From Bacteroidota bacterium (GTDB lineage Bacteria; Bacteroidota; Bacteroidia; Flavobacteriales; Flavobacteriaceae): DNA of 11,378 nt. The notes under the pieces are model-generated. The model saw only the letters and a program-made list of their open reading frames with translations, was not told the DNA's origin and did not search any database. The stretch spans positions 1 through 11,378 of the forward strand of contig JAJRSY010000156.1 in the NCBI GenBank assembly GCA_024278565.1, written 5' to 3'. The position numbers and the translations under genes are program-made. Below, piece after piece: positions 1-6,812 of this stretch (position 1 is the stretch's first letter; each line of letters opens with the position of its first letter).

Positions 1-213
1 CGATCGGAAGATGTGTTTGCTAACCAACAGGGCTTCCTGTTTTGTTGATTTAGCGGTTTCACCATGGTATTGAAGTTCAAAATAGAAAGTGTTCAGCGAA
101 TAGAGGACACATAGCTTGTGGTCCACAGAAAGTTTTGTAACCAGCGTCCCGTGCAACATGACCTGGGCCATTTGTTCCTCATTGCTCAATATCATAAAAT
201 CATAAATTGTCAT
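1..213 (-). CDS. Small conserved Bacteroidota hypothetical protein (3' end outside window)
   Basis: A 71-codon open frame starts at ATG 213-211 and runs off the window at base 1. An in-frame TAA two codons upstream of the ATG means the start cannot lie further out. The peptide begins MTIYDFMILSNEEQ, then has HG at residues 22-23 and an LYSLNTFYFELQYHG stretch near 39-53. This spacing (Y-D/E-F, E-Q, H-G, L-Y-x-L-x-x-F-Y-x-E) resembles a family of roughly 75-residue soluble proteins of unknown function that I associate with Bacteroidota genomes. The similarity is from memory and the function is unknown. No signal peptide or membrane segment is visible. Codon use looks normal and the gene is less AT-rich than the region upstream of it. 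Confidence 0.7.
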   Translation of the reverse strand, partial: MTIYDFMILSNEEQMAQVMLHGTLVTKLSVDHKLCVLYSLNTFYFELQYHGETAKSTKQEALLVSKHIFRS

Positions 214-668
214 AATTTATTTAGATTTGGAAAAAATGTTTGATTACGACTAAGATATTACATTTATCGGTGAAATCAGAAAGTATATTTAGATAGATCT
301 AATATAGAGGTGATTTGATCATATAAATATGTTAGGCCATTATTCTTTTGAAATCGAAGAAAAATTCTTGAAAGGGAAATTACGCTCTCTAGGAGCTCTT
401 AATTAAACGTTAAAAATTATTCTTTAGCGTACAATTTAGTAGCGTTGTAACCAAAATTTATCCAAATGTGTTGATTTAGCACCTGTCGCTATGTTTTACA
501 GTTAGAAAAGTTCGTCAAACCAATTAAAATACTATTATTTAATATATTCGAATTTTGTCTTTCAAGATGGTGGATAATTACCATGGGCATTTGACTCGGA
601 AAAAAATTGTAATATATTGATACTAAGCACAAAAAATATTTATACCGGGAATTTTGTCCTATTTTTGG
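214..668. other. AT-rich gene-less stretch
   Basis: About 450 bases, visibly richer in A and T than the coding parts of the window, with stops in all six frames every few dozen codons. I found no RNA gene, no convincing promoter and no open frame longer than about 40 codons. With the transposase scrap to its right, this looks like decayed DNA between the small minus-strand gene and pssA. The following 769-934 segment, between that scrap and pssA, is equally featureless. No rho-independent terminator is visible downstream of pssA. Confidence 0.6.
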
Positions 669-763
669 AATAGACCCAACTGTTACGAAAATTATTAGGA
701 TATAAAACCCCTAACGAAGTATTTTTAAATAATTTCAACCAATCTGTTGCGCTTATTAATTGA
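669..763 (+). mobile_element. Remnant of IS30-family transposase, C-terminal end only
   Basis: From 686 to the TGA at 761-763 one frame reads RKLLGYKTPNEVFLN followed by NFNQSVALIN. R-K-x-L-G-Y-x-T-P-N-E-V-F is the typical C-terminal signature of IS30-family DDE transposases. Just upstream, another frame gives Asn-Arg-Pro (669-677), which would complete the usual N-R-P-R-K motif if 8 intervening bases were ignored. The gene is therefore frameshifted as well as truncated. No DDE catalytic core is recognisable further upstream. The stop codon lies inside the element's terminal repeat, as is common in compact insertion sequences. This is a dead fragment; the family call rests on about 25 codons plus the repeat. 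Confidence 0.6.
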
Positions 764-768
764 ATCTA
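744..768. repeat. Probable right terminal inverted repeat of the IS30-type remnant
   Basis: On the minus strand these bases read TAGATTCAATTAATAAGCGCAACAG (given here only to define the site: AGATTCAATT near the outer tip and CGCAACAG inside). This closely resembles the ends of IS30 itself as I remember them. It overlaps the last codons of the transposase remnant. No convincing matching left end was found in the window, so the other half of the element appears lost. Confidence 0.5.
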
Positions 769-934
769 GCAAATGATAAATATAGCTGCAAATCAATTAC
801 CCTCTCAAGATAACGTTTTATTGGTTATGATTTTCACCAGTTCACAAAAACCGAAACAGTAACTTCCATTTGGCATATAAGATACCTACATCTTCAGAAG
901 CGGGTTTCGCTACAGGTCAACAACAGCGTTCACC

Positions 935-1702
935 CTATACCGCTTTGGTAGTTCTCGTGCTCAAATTGCTGATCAGCGAACTCAATACATAAAAAGCAAT
1001 GATCAGTGGTACGGCCAAAAATTTCAAGGTGATCAAGAGCACCAGACTGACCACAATAAACACATAGCGCAGGGCATTGTCTTGAAAGCCCCAGTTTTTG
1101 AACTTTAGGGCAAAGAGCTTAATTCTTGAATTCAACAGAAAGGCACTCAGCAGCGTCAAACCAATCAAAAACCATTGGTTCAAAATGATATCGCTCAAGA
1201 GATCGTTGTTCTGGTACAATAAGATCAGCGGCAAAGAAACGATCAAGAGGGCATTCGCTGGGGTCGGTAGACCTATAAAAGAGGAGACCTGATTTTCATC
1301 AAGATTGAATTTTGCCAAACGGTAGGCAGAGGCAAGGGTAATCAAAAAACCCAAAAAGGGCAAAGGGGCGACTTTTAGCCCTACCCAAAAAGTGGCATCT
1401 TGTGCTTGGGTCGATAGATCAACATTCCACCCGCCCGATAGTGACATGCCCAACAATTGGAACATAACAATGCCCGGCACCAAACCACTGGTAATCACAT
1501 CGGCCAAAGAATCGAGCTGCAGCCCCAACTCACTTCTTACGTCTAAAACGCGCGCTGCGAGTCCGTCAAAAAAATCGAATAGTATCCCTAGAAAAACAAA
1601 AAATGCGGCCAGTTCTAACTGGTTCAAAACTGCAAATACGGTAGCTACACAGCCACAAAAAACATTCAATAGGGTAATCAGGTTCGGAATATGTCGTTTC
1701 AT
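935..1702 (-). CDS. pssA: CDP-diacylglycerol-serine O-phosphatidyltransferase
   Basis: PssA condenses CDP-diacylglycerol with L-serine to phosphatidylserine, the precursor of phosphatidylethanolamine, in the inner membrane. The 255-residue product carries the complete CDP-alcohol phosphotransferase signature D(x)2DG(x)2AR(x)8G(x)3D(x)3D: Asp43, Asp46, Gly47, Ala50, Arg51, Gly60, Asp64 and Asp68. The remainder is several hydrophobic helices (about 8-40, 75-95, 112-125, 145-162, 175-190 and 205-240), as expected for this polytopic family. I chose the ATG at 1702, giving MKRHIPNLITLLN, because family members usually begin at this point. The frame stays open to 1738 and would add 12 residues of no family character. 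The gene is divergent from lnt, about 190 bp away. Length and motifs are normal, so the call is secure. Confidence 0.95.
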   Translation of the reverse strand: MKRHIPNLITLLNVFCGCVATVFAVLNQLELAAFFVFLGILFDFFDGLAARVLDVRSELGLQLDSLADVITSGLVPGIVMFQLLGMSLSGGWNVDLSTQAQDATFWVGLKVAPLPFLGFLITLASAYRLAKFNLDENQVSSFIGLPTPANALLIVSLPLILLYQNNDLLSDIILNQWFLIGLTLLSAFLLNSRIKLFALKFKNWGFQDNALRYVFIVVSLVLLITLKFLAVPLIIAFYVLSSLISNLSTRTTKAV

Positions 1703-1793
1703 TGATCGGTCTTTTAGTAAACTACCTCGGAAAAACACACGAGGGTTAAAAGGAATTCACCCCAGCCTGCCAGTCAGGAGTCGGAGCAGAAAA

Positions 1794-1805
1794 CCCACTA
1801 GTGGG
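1794..1805. repeat. 12-bp perfect palindrome CCCACTAGTGGG, copy 1
   Basis: A perfect palindrome in the pssA-lnt intergenic region, lying 91 nt from each of the two chosen start codons (1702 and 1896). A second copy lies at 7453-7464. The flanks match too: over 1791-1810 the two copies share 19 of 20 bases, and both continue into an A-rich run containing TAAGA. The downstream gene is on the plus strand in both cases. It could be an operator or a dispersed intergenic repeat. It has no T-tract, so it is not a typical terminator. Confidence 0.6.
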
Positions 1806-1895
1806 AGTAAAAATAAGACAATTTTTCGATGAAACGCTTTGGTCTTGTTCCACTTGCCGTATTTTATGTGGATATTTGCCCAGAGAATCCATTCT

Positions 1896-3488
1896 ATGAG
1901 AAAAAATTTAGCCTTGGCCCTTTCATCAGGATTGCTTTTAGCGGCATCATGGCCCACCAACGGTATTGCAGTTTTGATTTTTGTGGCCTTTGTGCCGCTT
2001 TTGGTGTTGGAGCACAATTGTAGAACAAATGGCGTCAAAAGGCACAAGACTCAGGTCTTTTTTCTAAGCTATATCAGCTTTGTGATATGGAATGCCTTTA
2101 CGACCGGTTGGCTCATTTACTCTTCGGTTTTCGGAGGGCTTTTTGCAGTCTTGGTCAATTCACTGTTGATGGCTACCCTCTTTTTGTTGTACCATATCGT
2201 GGCCCGTCGCCTGCCCCAAAAACAAAGTCTTTTTTTCTTGGCCGCCCTTTGGATGTCTTTTGAAAAACTACATCTTGGTTGGGCTTTTTCTTGGCCCTGG
2301 TTGAATTTAGGCAACGTTTTTTCAGAAACTATTCATTGGGTTCAATGGTATGAGTTTACGGGCATTTTCGGTGGCAGTCTTTGGATCTGGATAGTGAATG
2401 CCGGAATCTTTTCAGCGGTGATTGGCTATACCAAAGTTAGGGCTAAAAGAAAGTTGGTATTACAGGTATCTATGCAAATCGTTTGGATCGCCCTGCCCAT
2501 AATCGTTTCTTTGTTCTTATTCGAGAACTACGAGGCTTCGAACACTAGGACCGAAGTGGTATTGTTACAGCCCAACGTTGACCCCTATACCGAAAAATAC
2601 AATCAAAAAAATGCAAAAACGGCAGCGAGCCTCGTCGAGTTAGCAAGACCCTTTCTGACCCAGAAAACGAGTTTTGTCATGGCTCCTGAAACGGTATTGT
2701 CAACGATTACGCCTATTGATCATTTTCAAAAAACCGAAGGGTATGCGTTATTGAACGCTTTGGTCGACGACTACCCGAATCTGAGTATACTTGCAGGGGC
2801 AGACCTATACCGACTGTACCCACAGAAAGAAAAGCCTTCAAAAACGGCCAACCTAACCAAAAGGGGCGATTGGGTCGACTATTACAATGCGGCTGTTTTT
2901 ATCAACAAAAGCACACCCCTTGAAACCTATATAAAATCTAAGTTGGTCGTGGGTGTTGAAACGTTTCCCTTTAAAAATATTTTAGAACCCCTTTTGGGAA
3001 ATGTGATGTTGGATCTTGGGGGTACCATATCAGCAAGGGGGCTGCAAGACGAACGCGAAGTTTTTGTCGCCGAGAATGGAGATTTTAGGGTTGCGCCCAT
3101 CATCTGTTACGAATCGATTTATGGGGAGTATGTTACTGAATATGTGCGCAATGGCGCCAATTTTTTGACCATTATTACTAATGATGGCTGGTGGAAGACC
3201 TCACAGGGCCACAAGCAACATTTGAGTTATGCCAGATTAAGGGCGGTAGAAACAAGAAGAAGTGTCGCACGTAGTGCCAACACAGGTATTTCGGCCTTTA
3301 TTACCCCACAGGGCATCATTACCAAAACCTTGGCCTATGGCGAAAAAGGGGCGTTGAAGGGCAGGGTTGAAATTAAGGAAAAAACTACATTGTATGTAAA
3401 ATATGGTGATTTTATTGCGCGTATAGCACTGTTTATTGCAGCACTACTATTTTTGAACGCCCTTGCAAAAAGAAAAATCTCAAACTAA
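1896..3488 (+). CDS. lnt: Apolipoprotein N-acyltransferase
   Basis: Lnt transfers an acyl chain from a phospholipid to the N-terminal cysteine of lipoproteins in the inner membrane, the last step of lipoprotein maturation. From ATG 1896 the product has 530 residues. The N-terminal half has about six hydrophobic segments, beginning MRKNLALALSSGLLLAASWP. A periplasmic nitrilase (CN-hydrolase) domain follows from about residue 220 to 490, and a final TM helix lies near 506-523. The catalytic triad is present: Glu265 in MAPETVL, Lys347 in YIKSKLV and Cys404 in PIICYESIYGE. The loop after the lysine reads VVGVETFPF rather than the proteobacterial VPFGE, as in other Bacteroidota Lnt. Upstream in-frame starts exist (TTG 1839, ATG 1866), but family members normally begin at the chosen methionine. 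The stop is 5 nt before the ABC-F gene. Confidence 0.93.
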   Translation: MRKNLALALSSGLLLAASWPTNGIAVLIFVAFVPLLVLEHNCRTNGVKRHKTQVFFLSYISFVIWNAFTTGWLIYSSVFGGLFAVLVNSLLMATLFLLYHIVARRLPQKQSLFFLAALWMSFEKLHLGWAFSWPWLNLGNVFSETIHWVQWYEFTGIFGGSLWIWIVNAGIFSAVIGYTKVRAKRKLVLQVSMQIVWIALPIIVSLFLFENYEASNTRTEVVLLQPNVDPYTEKYNQKNAKTAASLVELARPFLTQKTSFVMAPETVLSTITPIDHFQKTEGYALLNALVDDYPNLSILAGADLYRLYPQKEKPSKTANLTKRGDWVDYYNAAVFINKSTPLETYIKSKLVVGVETFPFKNILEPLLGNVMLDLGGTISARGLQDEREVFVAENGDFRVAPIICYESIYGEYVTEYVRNGANFLTIITNDGWWKTSQGHKQHLSYARLRAVETRRSVARSANTGISAFITPQGIITKTLAYGEKGALKGRVEIKEKTTLYVKYGDFIARIALFIAALLFLNALAKRKISN

Positions 3489-3493
3489 ACCAA

Positions 3494-5371
3494 ATGAACT
3501 TACTTACAGTAGAAAACATAGCTAAATCTTTCGGTGAACTTGTTCTCTTTGAGAAGCTGTCATTTGGCATCAATAAAGACCAAAAGATCGCTCTGATTGC
3601 CAAGAACGGTACAGGCAAAACATCAATATTAAAAATACTGTCAGGCAGTGATTCTCCCGATTCTGGGCAGGTAAACTACCGCAAGGGAATCCGGGTTTCC
3701 TTTTTAGAGCAAGAACCCCTGTTAGATCCTGACTTGACCGTAGAAGAAACCATTTTCGCCTCTGATAATGAGGTGCTTAAAATTCTATCCAACTACGAAA
3801 AGGCCTTGGCAAACCCCGAAGATGCCGAAGCATACCAAAAAGCCTTTGAGGGTATGGAGCGTTATGACGCGTGGGATTTCGAGACCCAGTACAAACAAAT
3901 TCTGTTTAAATTGAAATTGGAAGACCTAGATGCAAAAGTTGGCTTGCTCTCTGGCGGACAAAAAAAACGCCTGTCTTTGGCCAATGCGCTGATCAATAGA
4001 CCTGAATTACTCATTTTGGACGAGCCCACCAACCATTTGGATCTTGAAATGATCGAATGGCTCGAACAGTATTTCGCAAAAGAGAACATGACCCTTTTCA
4101 TGGTCACCCACGACCGTTATTTTTTAGAGCGGGTCTGCAATGGGATCATTGAGCTCGACAACGGCAAACTGCACCCTTACAAGGGCAACTATTCGTACTA
4201 CCTAGAGAAAAAGGAGGCGCGTATTGAACAAGAGGCGATGGAGCACCATAAAACAAAAATATTGTTTAAAAAAGAGTTGAACTGGATGCGCAGACAGCCC
4301 AAGGCGCGTACCACAAAATCAAAATCGAGGATCGAGGATTTCAACGCCATAAAAGAAAAAGCGGGCCAGCGCCGCAAAGAGCACGAGGTACAGCTTGAGA
4401 TAAATATGTCACGTATGGGAAGCAAAATCCTCGAGCTGCATAAAATCTCAAAATCGTACCCTGACAAGCCCATTTTAGACAAGTTCGATCATACCTTTTT
4501 AAAAGGCGAGCGCATCGGCATTATCGGTAAAAACGGTAGCGGAAAATCCACTTTTTTAAATATACTGACGGGTGCCGACCAACCCGATTCGGGCAAGGTG
4601 GTCGTTGGTGAGACCATCAAGTTCGGCTATTATACCCAAAAGGGAATTCAAATAAAACCGGGCCAGAAAGTGATTGATGTCATACGTGAGTTCGGTGACT
4701 ATATTCCGTTGATGAAAGGGAGGCAAATATCGGCCCAACAGCTGTTGGAGCGTTTTCTCTTTGATCGCAAAAAACAGTATGATTTTGTCGATAAATTGAG
4801 TGGCGGCGAACGCAAACGCCTGTATTTATGTACGGTGCTCATTCAAAATCCGAATTTCTTGATATTGGACGAACCCACCAATGACCTTGATATTGTAACC
4901 CTGAACGTACTTGAGAGTTTTTTGTTGGATTTTCCGGGCTGCCTTTTAGTAGTCTCGCACGATCGCTATTTTATGGACAAGGTAGTTGATCACCTTTTTG
5001 TTTTTAGGGGCAATGCGGTCATTGAGGGTTTTCCTGGCAACTACTCTGATTTTAGGGCTTATGAAGACAGTGCCGAGATTGATGAACAAGAGGCCAAGAA
5101 GAAAAACAAAGCGGACAAGGCTTCAAAAAAATCATGGAAAACGAAAGAGAAAGGGGTTCAACTGTCCTTTTTAGAGCAAAAAGAACACAAAAACCTAGAG
5201 CGTGAGATTAAAAAACTCGAAACCGAAAAAGAGACAGTACAGCAACAATTTTCTGATGGTTCGCTTTCTGGTGACAAAATAAAGGAGCTTTCGGTCGAAT
5301 TAAAACAGATTGAAGGTGAAATCGAAACAAAAACAGAACGTTGGTTCGAGCTATCGGCACTGATCGAGTAA
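3494..5371 (+). CDS. ABC-F family ATPase, Uup-like
   Basis: A soluble protein with two ATP-binding cassettes and no transmembrane domain, 625 residues. ABC-F proteins act on the ribosome or in nucleic-acid metabolism rather than in transport. Cassette 1 has a Walker A at 36-43, LSGGQ at 152-156, Walker B ending in Glu177 within DEPTNHLD, and the switch His206. Cassette 2 has Walker A 345-352, LSGGE 435-439, Glu460 within DEPTNDLD, and His489. The basic inter-cassette linker (about 235-310, with WMRRQPKARTTKSKSR) is the ABC-F hallmark that reaches toward rRNA. A lysine-rich segment and then a charged coiled coil (about 553-618) form a C-terminal domain like that of Uup. The first Walker A begins with Ala instead of Gly. 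The gene lies 5 nt after lnt and is probably co-transcribed. Antibiotic resistance is not implied by the sequence. Confidence 0.92.
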   Translation: MNLLTVENIAKSFGELVLFEKLSFGINKDQKIALIAKNGTGKTSILKILSGSDSPDSGQVNYRKGIRVSFLEQEPLLDPDLTVEETIFASDNEVLKILSNYEKALANPEDAEAYQKAFEGMERYDAWDFETQYKQILFKLKLEDLDAKVGLLSGGQKKRLSLANALINRPELLILDEPTNHLDLEMIEWLEQYFAKENMTLFMVTHDRYFLERVCNGIIELDNGKLHPYKGNYSYYLEKKEARIEQEAMEHHKTKILFKKELNWMRRQPKARTTKSKSRIEDFNAIKEKAGQRRKEHEVQLEINMSRMGSKILELHKISKSYPDKPILDKFDHTFLKGERIGIIGKNGSGKSTFLNILTGADQPDSGKVVVGETIKFGYYTQKGIQIKPGQKVIDVIREFGDYIPLMKGRQISAQQLLERFLFDRKKQYDFVDKLSGGERKRLYLCTVLIQNPNFLILDEPTNDLDIVTLNVLESFLLDFPGCLLVVSHDRYFMDKVVDHLFVFRGNAVIEGFPGNYSDFRAYEDSAEIDEQEAKKKNKADKASKKSWKTKEKGVQLSFLEQKEHKNLEREIKKLETEKETVQQQFSDGSLSGDKIKELSVELKQIEGEIETKTERWFELSALIE

Positions 5372-5431
5372 GTTTTTAGTTCGTGGTATTGTTTTAATTT
5401 TTATAAGAATCGAGAATACCCATTTAAAACG

Positions 5432-5935
5432 ATGTTCAAATTCATTTCACACCTGAAGTTCTTGATGATCGCTACCAACCAGCATGGGGTGCATTCACCT
5501 TTTGTTTATGACTATGTCACAAAATGTTTGTATGCCAAACCGAAATACAAGGCATCAAAAAGTTTGGATGCTTTATTAAAGAGCATCCCGTTCTTTTCAG
5601 TAAAGGACGTTAAATGGGATAGTGGTGATCAAAAGGGTATAGCGAAAACACTTCAAGAATATGAAGTTAGAATCAATGAAGAAGGGCCTTATGACCTGAT
5701 TTATATTGAGCATCCAACATCTGAATTGACGGCTATACTAACAAAAAACAAAGAACAAATTCATAATGACACCTTGCTACTTATAGACCATATTCATCAA
5801 AACAGAGCCAATAACCGGGCTTGGCATGATGTACGACAAAACGAAACGGTTAGGGTTTCGATCGACCTATTTCACTGTGGCATTCTTTTCTTCAGAAAGG
5901 AACAAGAAAAAGAGCATTTTAAGATTCGGATTTAA
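5432..5935 (+). CDS. O-methyltransferase-like protein lacking the SAM-binding core
   Basis: The 167-residue product looks like a shortened relative of flavobacterial class I SAM-dependent O-methyltransferases, which I recall as about 230-260 residues. The N-terminus keeps the signature NQHGVHSPFVYDYVTK (16-31). The C-terminal half keeps DLIYIEH (88-94), LLLIDHIH (115-122), Trp131 and the ending FFRKEQEKEHFKIRI (153-167). The expected middle part, with the glycine-rich SAM motif (E-L-G-x-x-x-G type) and the acidic ribose-binding residue, is absent. A short segment (about 54-85) joins the two ends instead. The frame is clean, so this is not a simple frameshift. It is probably catalytically inactive as a methyltransferase (inference). 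It lies 60 nt after the ABC-F gene and 31 nt before the next small gene. Product class is fairly sure, activity is not. Confidence 0.75.
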   Translation: MFKFISHLKFLMIATNQHGVHSPFVYDYVTKCLYAKPKYKASKSLDALLKSIPFFSVKDVKWDSGDQKGIAKTLQEYEVRINEEGPYDLIYIEHPTSELTAILTKNKEQIHNDTLLLIDHIHQNRANNRAWHDVRQNETVRVSIDLFHCGILFFRKEQEKEHFKIRI

Positions 5936-5966
5936 TCCTGTAATTTTAACCATAGATTTTTTAGCG

Positions 5967-6107
5967 ATGACCAACAATACGATTTATTTTCTTTTAGGAG
6001 CGGTATTCATGGTATACCTCATAGTAACCATGACCAGTCGAAGTAAATCGAAGCGACGAAAATCAAGAAAGTTCATGAACGATTACAAACGCAACGATAA
6101 AAAGTAA
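5967..6107 (+). CDS. 46-residue single-pass membrane peptide, basic tail
   Basis: The ATG at 5967 starts 31 nt after the methyltransferase-like gene. The product has one hydrophobic segment (residues 5-22, IYFLLGAVFMVYLIVTMT) followed by a strongly basic tail rich in Lys, Arg and Ser (24-46). This layout suggests a small inner-membrane protein with its tail in the cytoplasm. The same frame is open upstream to 5826, but that start would lie inside the preceding gene, so the later ATG is preferred. Small proteins of this shape are common in flavobacterial operons, but I do not recognise a named family. The TAA stop abuts the first unit of a heptamer repeat array. Confidence 0.65.
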   Translation: MTNNTIYFLLGAVFMVYLIVTMTSRSKSKRRKSRKFMNDYKRNDKK

Positions 6108-6169
6108 ACAGTGAACAGTGAACAATAAGCAGTGAACAGTGAACAATAAACAATAAACAGTGAACAGTA
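6107..6169. repeat. Heptanucleotide tandem array, 9 units
   Basis: Nine consecutive 7-bp units, in order: AACAGTG, AACAGTG, AACAATA, AGCAGTG, AACAGTG, AACAATA, AACAATA, AACAGTG, AACAGTA. Two variants (AACAGTG and AACAATA) account for nearly all. The array begins at the last base of the small membrane gene's stop codon. Period 7 is not a multiple of 3, so it is not coding. It resembles the short heptamer repeats known in some cyanobacteria and seen between genes in some Bacteroidota. Confidence 0.9.
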
Positions 6170-6203
6170 GATACTAGGTTATTGATTATGGAATCTACAA
6201 ATA

Positions 6204-6231
6204 AACGAGAAACAATCAACGAGCAACGAGC
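6204..6231. repeat. Second heptanucleotide block, 4 units
   Basis: AACGAGA, AACAATC, AACGAGC, AACGAGC, then a degenerate unit AGTGAAC. The block has the same period and the same AAC lead as the array 34 bp upstream, but a different consensus. A short hairpin (AACTG, loop TTAT, CAGTT) follows at 6236-6249, 18 nt before the next start codon. Its significance is unknown. Confidence 0.75.
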
Positions 6232-6267
6232 AGTGAACTGTTATCAGTTGCCAAGCAGTTAATAAAA

Positions 6268-6656
6268 ATGAAAACACAATTCAAAAGAAAACGACTTAAG
6301 CATTATCTGATTTTTGGAGTCTTATGGTTGGTTCTAGGAACAACAGCAGTAATTTTCAATTTGAAAAATGTGTTCAATTATGGATATTTAATAATCGGTA
6401 TCTTATTATCTTGTAACTTAATCTTTTTGAAAGCAACAAGCACTATTTGACAATTGAAAATGGAATTATTACAAAAAACCGGCTGCCATCGAAAAAAATA
6501 GGTCTAAATGAAATTAGAAGTATCAAGAAGTTTGCGGGAGATTTTATATTGAAAACTGAATCAACTGAATTGAGAATTAACATAGAACTGATTGATGAAG
6601 AGTCTCTTGTGAAATTAAATTCCGTGTTAGAAAATCTGAATTTGGGAGTGGAATAA
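6268..6656 (+). pseudogene. Two-TM protein with PH-like C-terminal half, split by a frameshift
   Basis: Two half genes are best read as one. From ATG 6268 a frame encodes a basic N-terminus and two hydrophobic helices (about 12-31 and 37-53), then meets TGA at 6448-6450. A second frame continues as NKHYLTIENGIITKNRLP and onward to the TAA at 6654-6656, and has only a TTG as possible start. The frames join if the run of five T at 6424-6428 had six: the product would read LIFFESNKHYLTIENG across the junction and total 129 residues. The second half, rich in short hydrophobic/charged alternation, resembles small bacterial PH-like domains of membrane proteins seen in flavobacteria. The gene is AT-rich compared with its neighbours. 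It could be a true pseudogene, a sequencing error in a homopolymer, or a gene expressed by slippage. Confidence 0.7.
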
Positions 6657-6718
6657 AATTGTTTGAAAATAGAGCAGTAAGTAATTGCTTGTTCTTGCTT
6701 ATCCTGAAAGCTGAGTCA

Positions 6719-6800
6719 TTGAATTTGAACCATGCCTCACAGTTTAACTGCCGTAGGCAGTACAGGCAGATTTGAATTTGAGCTTGTGTTTTGAACTTGA
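6719..6800. repeat. Three near-identical 10-mers TTGAATTTGA
   Basis: TTGAATTTGA occurs at 6719-6728 and 6772-6781, and a one-mismatch copy TTGAACTTGA at 6791-6800, just before the adenosyltransferase gene. The first two bracket the CTGCC inverted repeat. The presence of a third copy argues for simple local repetition rather than a target duplication. Confidence 0.5.
6748..6769. repeat. Small inverted repeat CTGCC-GTA-GGCAG plus a further AGGCAG
   Basis: A 5-bp stem with 3-nt loop at 6748-6760 is followed by another AGGCAG at 6764-6769, which can pair alternatively with the same CTGCC arm. It is GC-rich in an AT-rich intergenic region. CTGCC/GGCAG-type palindromic repeats are frequent between genes in flavobacteria (from memory). 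No T-tract follows, so it is not an obvious terminator. Confidence 0.55.
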
Positions 6801-6812
6801 TTATGAAACCAA

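Noticed and set aside
329..406. 25-codon open frame starting MLGHYSFEIEEKF in the AT-rich gap
   Set aside because: Too short, no promoter or family resemblance, and surrounded by degenerate DNA.
431..452. Possible left terminal repeat of the IS30-type element (AATTTAGTAGCG)
   Set aside because: Only about half of the aligned bases match the right end, which is not better than chance in AT-rich DNA.
773..862. 29-codon open frame just right of the IS remnant
   Set aside because: No recognisable motif or conserved context; chance length for such DNA.
1703..1738. Upstream extension of pssA (12 more residues)
   Set aside because: Family members begin at the later MKRHIPNLITLLN methionine; the extension has no family character.
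1392..1832. 146-codon plus-strand frame opposite pssA
   Set aside because: It is antisense to the intact pssA signature region and has no domain resemblance.
1839..1895. Upstream TTG/ATG starts for lnt
   Set aside because: The usual Lnt opening (M-R/K-K-N-L followed by the first helix) begins at 1896; the extra residues look like leader DNA read by chance.
6107..6238. CRISPR array
   Set aside because: Units are 7 bp with no spacers and no cas genes nearby; it is a tandem repeat.
6447..6656. Separate 69-residue gene starting with TTG
   Set aside because: The frame continues sensibly upstream of the TTG and joins the preceding frame with one added T, so one split gene is simpler.
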